Source: Desulfovibrionaceae bacterium (GTDB taxonomy: Bacteria; Pseudomonadota; Gammaproteobacteria; Burkholderiales; Burkholderiaceae_C). Taken from it: 51,303 nt of DNA. The notes under the pieces are model-generated. The model ran no database searches and had not been told where the DNA came from. It saw only the letters and a program-made list of their open reading frames with translations. Within the stretch, counting starts at the first letter, position 1. Each line of letters starts with the position of its first letter. Shown here in pieces: positions 45,633-51,303 of this stretch. The position numbers and the translations under genes are program-made. Location: contig WRJY01000337.1 in the NCBI GenBank assembly GCA_009778355.1, positions 1 to 51,303 on the forward strand, given 5' to 3'.

Positions 45633-46013
45633 TTTCAAGGCAGACGGCCCGGCGACCGCGGCGCCTTCCCGCTTCGGCGGGCACGGGCAGCGGTTTCGGG
45701 GCTCGGCTGCGAGCAAATTGGCAAACCTCATATTTTATGGCAAGGCGGATGGGCAATCGGCGCCGAGCATCGGCCAGCGCGAAAACTCCGTCGTGGCGGC
45801 CTGCGCGCACTCGGCAAGGCGACCACCCTCGGCACTGGCGTGCTGCCGCGGCGCCTCGAACTGGCTGGCGCTCGGCGGCGCGGCGAGAGTGGCTATGATC
45901 GAACTTTTTGCCTGCGGCGCTGTCGTAACCAGGCGGCCCCGAAGTTCGAGTCGCGCCCTGTCTGACGGCAGGATCCAAACAACCAGTGAACCACCAGTGA
46001 GGCTTTCAACGTG
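45633..46013. other. Intergenic region between tRNA-Leu and the parvulin gene
   Basis: No gene is supported. It holds a CCCGC-TTCG-GCGGG mini-hairpin (45667-45680), an AT-rich patch around 45727-45741 (minus strand ATAAAATATG) that may be part of the tRNA-Leu promoter, and TATGAT at 45894-45899, a possible -10 for the parvulin gene without a clear -35. Confidence 0.4.
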
Positions 46014-46967
46014 ATGATTTCTCCGATTCAATACCTCTCCCTTCGGCCCGCGAAATGGGCGCTGGCCGCTTCGTGGGCGCTGGCGCTGGCCGCGGCCCAT
46101 GCCCAGCCCGCCGCCGCGCCGCCGCCCGCGGAGGGCGCCAACCCGGTGGTGGCGTCCGGCCCGGCCGGGCAAGTGACGCAGTCGGAAGTCGAGATCATGG
46201 TCAACGAAATGGTTCCGGCGGCCCAGCGCGAGTCGTTCTGGACCAATCCGCAATCGGTAGAGCGGTTTGCCCGCAACCTGTACACGCAGCGCGCGCTGGC
46301 CGCCGAGGCGGTGCAGGCCGGCGCCGACCAATCCAGCCAGGGCGCCCAGTACCTGAAGCTCATGCGCGAGCGCGCCCTGATGACGCTTTGGCTGACACAA
46401 AGCGGCCAGGCCGCCGTGCCCGATGGCAAGGCGCTCGAAGCCTATGCCCGCTCGGAATACCGCGCCAAGCCGGAGCGTTTTGCATTACCGGAGGAAGTAC
46501 ATGCCCGCCACATCCTGGTGCCCGTGGCCAAGGACGGCAGCGATGACGCCGCGGCCAAGGCCAAGGCCGAGGCCCTGCTGGCCGAACTGCGCAAGGGCGG
46601 CGACTTCGCGGCGCTGGCCAAGGAAAATTCCAGCGACAAGGCCAGCGCGCAGCGCGGCGGCGACCTGGGCTTTTTCACCCGCGGCAAGATGGTGCCGGAG
46701 TTCGAGCAGGCGGTGTTCGACCTGAAAAAACCCGGCGATCTGGCCGGGCCGGTGAAAACGCAGTTCGGCTACCACATCATCGAACTGACCGAGCGCAAGG
46801 CAGCCAGCACCCAGAAGTTCGAAGACGCGCTGCCGGCGCTGAAGGAAGAAGCCGCGGCCCAGCTCGACAGCCAGGCGCGTCAGCGCCTGTGGGACGCTGC
46901 CGACGCCGCCGCTCAGGTCGATGAAGCCGAAGTCAAGGCGCTGATGACGCGCCATTACCACAAGTGA
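46014..46967 (+). CDS. Secreted parvulin-type peptidyl-prolyl isomerase
   Basis: A 317-residue protein with an N-terminal signal peptide (AKWALAASWALALAAAHAQP, cleavage probably after HAQ or nearby), a helical N-domain (about 45-150) and a parvulin domain (about 158-255: VHARHILVPVAKD, FAALAKENSSDKASAQRGGD, LGFFTRGKMVPEFEQAVF, TQFGYHIIELTE). The layout is that of periplasmic PpiC/SurA-like chaperones acting on outer-membrane proteins. The ATG at 46014 is used; a GTG directly before it is also possible. Confidence 0.9.
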   Translation: MISPIQYLSLRPAKWALAASWALALAAAHAQPAAAPPPAEGANPVVASGPAGQVTQSEVEIMVNEMVPAAQRESFWTNPQSVERFARNLYTQRALAAEAVQAGADQSSQGAQYLKLMRERALMTLWLTQSGQAAVPDGKALEAYARSEYRAKPERFALPEEVHARHILVPVAKDGSDDAAAKAKAEALLAELRKGGDFAALAKENSSDKASAQRGGDLGFFTRGKMVPEFEQAVFDLKKPGDLAGPVKTQFGYHIIELTERKAASTQKFEDALPALKEEAAAQLDSQARQRLWDAADAAAQVDEAEVKALMTRHYHK

Positions 46968-47027
46968 CGCTTTCGGCGCCGGGTCGCCGGCGCGCCACGG
47001 TGGTTCTTGCGGGCCGATGATCGACCG

Positions 47028-47831
47028 ATGCTGGTGGAACTGATTGCCGAATGCCGCCAACTCTGGCGCTTGCGCGGCCTGGTGGGGGTGCTGACGCGGC
47101 GCGAAATCGGCGCGCGCTTTGCCGGCTCGGCCGGCGGGCTGCTGTGGGTGTGGCTGCCGCCGCTGCTGACAGTGGCGGCGTATTTCCTGGTGTTCGACAT
47201 CGTGTTCGGCATGAGGCTGGGCGCGCAAGCGCCGACGGCGCGCGTGGGCGCCTACCTGATCGTTGGCATGTTGGCCTGGATGGCGTTTGCCGACGCGGTG
47301 CAGCGCGGCATGGCCAGCCTGCTGGAAGCAGGCGGCATGTTGCAAAAAAACCCCTTGCCGCCGGGGCTGTTTCCGGCCCGCGCGGTGCTGGCCAGCGGCC
47401 TGGCGTTCGCGCCGCTGCTGTTGCTGCTGGTGCCGCTGTATGCCGGATCGCACCGCTTGAACTGGGGCGTTATCGCGGTTCCGGCGTTGATCGTGCTGCA
47501 AGTGGCGCTGTCTTTTTTGCTGGCGTATCTGCTGGCCATTCTGGCGGCGGCGCTGCGCGACGTGGTGCAGGCGGTGGGCGTGCTGCTGTCGCTGGGGGTG
47601 TTTTTGTCGCCGGTGCTGTTTCCGGTCGACATGTTTCCCGAACGCTGGCGCTGGCTGCTGTGGCTGAACCCGATGACGGGGCCGATTCTGGGCTACCAGT
47701 CGGCGCTGCTCAAGGGTGCGTGGCCGTCGGCAGCCGTCTGGCTGTCGATCGCCGCCTGGCTGGCCGTGCTGGCCGTGCTGCTGTCGGTGGCGCTGGCGCG
47801 CAGCCGCGATCAACTGGTGGACTGGCTGTGA
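47028..47831 (+). CDS. ABC-2 type polysaccharide export permease (Wzm-like)
   Basis: Inner-membrane permease of an ABC exporter for undecaprenyl-linked O-antigen or capsule-type glycans. The 267 residues form about six helices; recognisable segments are VLTRREIGARFAGSAGGLLW, LIVGMLAWMAFADAVQRG, the KNPLPPGLFPARAVL stretch, and FLSPVLFPVDMFPERWRWLL ending in LNPMTGPILGYQ. The ATG at 47028 is the best start; a TTG seven codons upstream is possible. GTGA overlap with the ATPase gene indicates coupling. Confidence 0.9.
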   Translation: MLVELIAECRQLWRLRGLVGVLTRREIGARFAGSAGGLLWVWLPPLLTVAAYFLVFDIVFGMRLGAQAPTARVGAYLIVGMLAWMAFADAVQRGMASLLEAGGMLQKNPLPPGLFPARAVLASGLAFAPLLLLLVPLYAGSHRLNWGVIAVPALIVLQVALSFLLAYLLAILAAALRDVVQAVGVLLSLGVFLSPVLFPVDMFPERWRWLLWLNPMTGPILGYQSALLKGAWPSAAVWLSIAAWLAVLAVLLSVALARSRDQLVDWL

Positions 47832-49081
47832 CGCAAGTCATCGATACCGGCATACCGCTGCGGCTGCAAGGGGTCGGCAAGGAATACCGGCTGTACGACT
47901 CGCCGCGCGCGCGCCTGAAATCCCTGCTGACGGGCCGGGCGCTGCACCACAGCCACTGGGCGCTGCGCGACGTGTCGCTGGAGTTGCGGCGCGGCCAATG
48001 CCTGGGCGTGGTGGGGCACAACGGCGCCGGCAAGAGCACGCTGCTCAAGCTGATCTGCGGCACGCTGCAACCGACCACCGGCAAGGTGCTGCAAAACGGG
48101 CGCGTGACGGCCATTCTGGAACTCGGCGCGGGCTTTCACCCCGACTTCACCGGGCGCGAGAACCTGTACTTCGGCGGCAGCCTGATCGGCATTCCGCGCG
48201 AGGCCATGGCGGCGCTGGAGCCGCAGGTGCTGGCGTTCGCCGAAATTGGCGAGGCCATCGACCGGCCCGTCAAGACCTATTCGTCCGGCATGGTGATGCG
48301 CCTGGCCTTCGCGCTGGTCACCGCGGTGCAGCCCGACCTGCTGATCATCGACGAGGCGCTGGCGGTGGGCGACCAGCGGTTCCAGAAGAAATGCATCGAA
48401 CGCATCGAGGCGTTTCGCGCCAACGGCTGCACCATCTTGTTTTGTTCGCACAGCCCGTACCACGTGCGGCATTTGTGCGACGTGGCGCTGTGGCTGGACG
48501 CGGGCCAGGTCAAGGAATTCGGGCCGACTGAAATCGTACTTGGAGCCTACCTCACCCAACTGCAAAGCGTGCCGCCGTCCGAACCGGCGGGGGCGGTGCC
48601 GCAGGCGCTGATCGTGCCGACCGAATCGACGCCGGAACCGGCTGCCGCCATGCCGCCGCGCCCGGCGCCGCAACCCGACGCCACGGCCACCATCGTGTCG
48701 GTCGAAATTGCCCATCTGAGCAAGGACAGCCCGCCGCTACTGGAAAGCCGCGATCTGGTGGCCACCATTACCGTGCGCGGGCACAGCGACGAGCGGCCCA
48801 ATGTGGGCTTCATGATCGAGCAGTCGCGCGGCGTGGGTATCACCTCGCTGGCCACGCACGAAGAGAGCGCGGCGCCGCAGCCGCTGGGAAACGGGCTGTG
48901 GCGTTCGGTGCTGACGTTTCCCGATCTACCGCTGCACAGCGGCGAGTACGTGGTCAGCGCGTTTTTGTTCGACGCCAGTGGGCTGGTGGTTTATGAGCAG
49001 TGGTACCAGTTCCTGCACTTCCGCTTTGTCACCCCGACACTCATGCCGGGTCTGGTGCATCTGCCGCACCAATGGTCTTGA
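47828..49081 (+). CDS. ABC polysaccharide export ATPase with C-terminal glycan-binding domain (Wzt-like)
   Basis: ATPase partner of the Wzm-like permease. The 417 residues start with GTG and contain Walker A GHNGAGKS (63-70), the GRVTAILELGAGFHPDFTGR segment typical of Wzt/TagH ATPases, signature YSSGM, Walker B LLIIDEAL, and the H-loop FCSHS. After a Pro/Ala-rich linker (about 243-282) a beta-sandwich Wzt C-terminal domain follows (about 285-417, VSVEIAHLSKDSP to YQFLHFRFV). In known Wzt proteins this domain binds the capped non-reducing end of the glycan. Confidence 0.92.
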   Translation: MTQVIDTGIPLRLQGVGKEYRLYDSPRARLKSLLTGRALHHSHWALRDVSLELRRGQCLGVVGHNGAGKSTLLKLICGTLQPTTGKVLQNGRVTAILELGAGFHPDFTGRENLYFGGSLIGIPREAMAALEPQVLAFAEIGEAIDRPVKTYSSGMVMRLAFALVTAVQPDLLIIDEALAVGDQRFQKKCIERIEAFRANGCTILFCSHSPYHVRHLCDVALWLDAGQVKEFGPTEIVLGAYLTQLQSVPPSEPAGAVPQALIVPTESTPEPAAAMPPRPAPQPDATATIVSVEIAHLSKDSPPLLESRDLVATITVRGHSDERPNVGFMIEQSRGVGITSLATHEESAAPQPLGNGLWRSVLTFPDLPLHSGEYVVSAFLFDASGLVVYEQWYQFLHFRFVTPTLMPGLVHLPHQWS

Positions 49082-49082
49082 A

Positions 49083-49976
49083 ATGATGGACAGCTTAGAT
49101 ATCGACAGCGCCCAGCACGCGTTGGGCGAAGGCCAACGGCTTTTGGATCAACGCAACGGCACAGAGGCGGCAGTCCAGTTGGCGCGCGCGCGCCAGCACC
49201 CTGCCACGCGCTTGGCAGCCCACAACCTGATCGAGCGCCATGCGTTGCCGCAGGCGTTTGGTCACTGGATGGGCGTGAACTGCGAGATTTCGCCGCGCGA
49301 CGACATCTACCGTTTCTTCGACGGGCACCCGACCTCGGTCAATCCGCTGCGCGACTACTTCGCCGATGGCGTGCGCACGCTTTCCGAGCTGATGCTGCTA
49401 CTCGAAGAGGTTGATCGTCCGCTGCTGAAAATGGGCAGCGTGCTCGAATTCGCCAGCGGGCATGGGCGTTTCACGCGCCACCTCGTTAAGGCGCTGGAGC
49501 GCGAGCGGGTGACCGTGTCGGACGTGGTGCCCGACGCCGTGTCTTTCTCGCGTGCGGCGTTCGGCGTCAACGCCTTCGAATCCACCGCCCGGCCCGAAGA
49601 CTTGCGCTGGCCGGGGCGCTACGAGCTGGTGTTCGTACTGTCCCTGTTCAGCCATCTGCCGCTGGGTACCTGGGGACGCTGGCTCGAACGACTGCTCGAT
49701 GCCGTGGCGCCGGGCGGCCTGCTGGTGTTTTCCACCCACGGGGAAGAAGCGGCCCGGCGTCAGGGCGTGCGCCTGGATGAGCGGGGATTTTTCTTTGCGG
49801 CGGCGAGCGAATCGCAGGCCATTGACGCCCAAGAGTACGGCACAGCCTTCACTGCCCCGGCGTTCGTGCGTGCGCAGATGGCCGAATGGGCGGGCCAGGC
49901 GCAGTTGTTGCGTTTTGTGCCCATCTGGTTCTGGCATTACCAGGACGCCTGGGTGCTCAAAAAGCCCTGCCAATGA
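49083..49976 (+). CDS. SAM-dependent methyltransferase (glycan locus)
   Basis: A 297-residue class I methyltransferase. The SAM-binding motif I is VLEFASGHGRFTRHLV, followed by VTVSDVVPDAVSFSR, the post-motif VFVLSLFSHLP, and LLDAVAPGGLLVFSTHG. The N-terminal about 90 residues are helical (with a DIYRFFDGHPTSVNPLRDYF segment). It starts 1 bp after the Wzt-like stop. The acceptor is unknown; position suggests a sugar or a lipid-linked glycan end. Confidence 0.85.
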   Translation: MMDSLDIDSAQHALGEGQRLLDQRNGTEAAVQLARARQHPATRLAAHNLIERHALPQAFGHWMGVNCEISPRDDIYRFFDGHPTSVNPLRDYFADGVRTLSELMLLLEEVDRPLLKMGSVLEFASGHGRFTRHLVKALERERVTVSDVVPDAVSFSRAAFGVNAFESTARPEDLRWPGRYELVFVLSLFSHLPLGTWGRWLERLLDAVAPGGLLVFSTHGEEAARRQGVRLDERGFFFAAASESQAIDAQEYGTAFTAPAFVRAQMAEWAGQAQLLRFVPIWFWHYQDAWVLKKPCQ

Positions 49977-50019
49977 TTTGGCCTGGACGATTCACGTCAG
50001 ATGTTCGAATGGTGGAAAT

Positions 50020-50901
50020 TTGGAACTGATTTCTCGTCTCGCTGGCCGGGCGCGGCGGCTGCGCGAGCGGCTGTGGGGACAGGCGCCCTGGGATGCGTCA
50101 CGCATCACCGACGAATGGTTTCGCGCGCATTTCGGCTACGCGGCGGACGTGGTGCATCAATGGCTTGGGGAGGCGCTGGACATTCGCGCGGCGCGGCTGT
50201 TGAATTTTGGTTGCGGCGACGGCATTACTGATCTGGCCTTGGCGCTGCGCTACGGCGCCAGCGCTATTCACGGCGTGGACATTCGGCGTGAATACGCCAA
50301 ACTGCCCCGTATCGCCCGCCAGCAGTTGGGTTTGACGCGCTTGCCCGCCGGACTGACGTTCGAGACCATCGCTGCCGGGGCGCCGCTGGCGGACCGTCAT
50401 GTGGGGGTGGACGGCATCATCAGTTGGTCCACCTTCGAGCACGTGGGGCGCGAGCAGTTGCTGCCGATCCTGCGCGACCTGCACGCCTGCCTGCGCCTGG
50501 GCGGCGTGTTCTTCATTCAGATTGAGCCGCTGTTTTATTCCCCTTTCGGCTCGCACCTGCGCCGCTATGACGACGTGCCCTGGCGTCATCTGATGGCGCC
50601 GGAGGACGAGCTGTGGCGCATCGTCGAAGCGCATCGAGGGCCAATGGATGCGGCAGAAGTCGATTTCGGCTTTGCTGATTTCGGGGCGGAAGGCTACAGG
50701 CGTTTTGTGTTCAACGAATACTTGGCGTTGAACCGTCTGACCGCCGATGAACTGGTGGCGCTGTCCGCCCAAGCCGGTTTTGCCGTGTTGCGACAGGAGC
50801 GGCGCCAAATGGATTTGCTCATCCCCGATAGCCTGTTGCGCCAATATCCTGAAGACTTGCTGCGCAACAACGAGATTCTTTTGCTGCTGGTCAAGCAGTG
50901 A
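50020..50901 (+). CDS. Second SAM-dependent methyltransferase (glycan locus)
   Basis: A class I methyltransferase with motif I LLNFGCGDGITDLALALRYG, IHGVDIRREY, DGIISWSTFEHVGREQLLPI and FFIQIEPLFYSPFGSHL. The start is uncertain: TTG 50020 (LELISRLAGRARRL) gives 293 residues; TTG 49978 is also in frame. ATG 50001 in another frame reads MFEWWKFGTD and would join this frame only by a shift near 50030. Its stop overlaps the following frame by GTGA. The C-terminus (LLRNNEILLLLVKQ) is complete. Confidence 0.78.
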   Translation: MELISRLAGRARRLRERLWGQAPWDASRITDEWFRAHFGYAADVVHQWLGEALDIRAARLLNFGCGDGITDLALALRYGASAIHGVDIRREYAKLPRIARQQLGLTRLPAGLTFETIAAGAPLADRHVGVDGIISWSTFEHVGREQLLPILRDLHACLRLGGVFFIQIEPLFYSPFGSHLRRYDDVPWRHLMAPEDELWRIVEAHRGPMDAAEVDFGFADFGAEGYRRFVFNEYLALNRLTADELVALSAQAGFAVLRQERRQMDLLIPDSLLRQYPEDLLRNNEILLLLVKQ

Positions 50902-51203
50902 ACGCGGTGGCTGGACTTGCGCTGGCCAAGGGGAAGGGGAGGGCGAGCAGGTCGTGGCCGCGGTGGACGTGCCCTCCGATCAAGCTGCGGCTGGCCGTAG
51001 ACCAGCGCGTGCCGGTGACGGTGTACCTGACCGGCTTTGACCCGCGCACCGGCCAGCGCTGGGTGCGCGTGGCACCGCTGGGCGTGCATGAAGACGTGCC
51101 CACGCTGGTTAACGCCGTCTTCGCCCACCTGAACGCCGCCCTGGCCGAAGACCCCGCCGTGTGGCATTTTTTGGGGGAGGCGGAGCGGTTTTTCGTGGGG
51201 TGA
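50898..51203 (+). pseudogene. Probable remnant of an acyltransferase-like gene
   Basis: The 101-codon frame from GTG 50898 has a recognisable C-terminal part only (LRLAVDQRVPVTVYLTGFD, VRVAPLGVHEDVPTLVNAVF, HLNAALAEDPAVWHFLGEA), resembling the end of LpxL/HtrB-like acyltransferase relatives. A neighbouring frame over 50941-50990 reads EGEQVVAAVDVPSDQA, which looks like an earlier part of the same protein, so a deletion plus frame change is likely. The catalytic HX4D region is absent. It could instead be a small functional protein. Confidence 0.45.
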
Positions 51204-51258
51204 GGCGGCGCGGCAGGTAATGTAAAATCCTTACTTTTCGCCACCAGGGAGCTTGATC

Positions 51259-51303
51259 GTGTCCATGCTGCTCGAAGAAGTCAGCACCATCACCGCCAAG
51301 GGG
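51259..51303 (+). CDS. Start of a PrlF/AbrB-type antitoxin, cut by the window end
   Basis: GTG 51259, with AGGGAG seven bases before it, begins VSMLLEEVSTITAKG. The TITAKG sequence is the start of the SpoVT/AbrB swapped-hairpin domain seen in PrlF-family antitoxins (usually TITAKGQTTVP). Only 15 codons are inside the window. A TAAAAT hexamer at 51223-51228 could be the -10. A toxin gene would be expected downstream. Confidence 0.55.
   Translation, partial: MSMLLEEVSTITAKG

Overview
The window looks like a chromosomal segment of a GC-rich betaproteobacterium, most likely Burkholderiales, family Comamonadaceae. The evidence is the protein families and their order: pilT-pilU beside yggS, argJ beside secA, coaE-zapD-yacG, ccoI-ccoS-ccoNOQP-ccoG-ccoH, rlmN-pilW-rodZ-ispG, and tig-clpP-clpX-lon between two tRNA genes. 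No phage, plasmid or CRISPR structure is visible. The species cannot be fixed without a database search.

Layout. 164-4980: purU, yggS, the twitching ATPases pilT and pilU, and a beta-hydroxyacid dehydrogenase. 4981-8223: an imperfect tandem repeat, the envelope/DNA cluster dolP-diaA-yraN, and divergent rsmI. 8224-10420: a small accessory patch with a TacA/TacT-type toxin-antitoxin pair, a PIN-toxin remnant and an acyl-CoA synthetase lacking its N-terminal half. 10443-16461: a DciA-like gene, secA, argJ, a DUF815 ATPase and a MutT-like hydrolase. 16491-18092: coaE-zapD-yacG on the minus strand, then an IS5-type transposase remnant. 18574-26979: universal stress protein and the complete cbb3 oxidase and maturation locus, with a perfect FNR/ANR box before ccoN and a strong terminator after ccoP. 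27076-27169: the SRP 4.5S RNA gene. 27568-33539: miaA, an Hsp20, suhB, trmB, a metallo-hydrolase and dinB. 33681-38536: ndk, rlmN, pilW, rodZ, ispG. 38537-39374: a gene-poor repeat-rich stretch. 39375-45632: tRNA-Gly, lon, clpX, clpP, tig, tRNA-Leu, all on the minus strand. 46014-51303: a periplasmic-type parvulin, then a Wzm/Wzt glycan exporter with two methyltransferases, an acyltransferase remnant and the start of a PrlF-like antitoxin.

How it works together. The cco block is a self-contained micro-aerobic respiration unit: oxidase subunits, copper ATPase and assembly factors, probably switched on by an FNR/ANR regulator. The tig-clpP-clpX-lon block joins folding at the ribosome to regulated proteolysis, and lon and hsp20 carry sigma-32-like promoter sequences. 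The Wzm/Wzt-methyltransferase block suggests export of a surface glycan whose end may be methylated.

Most of the window is conserved housekeeping DNA. The less ordinary content is non-coding or decayed: a modular structured repeat found at three places, an element with perfect 17-bp inverted ends, a repeat that has become the N-terminus of TrmB, a repeat element placed after the stop codons of dolP and tig, and several gene remnants. I did not find a convincing new multi-gene system.
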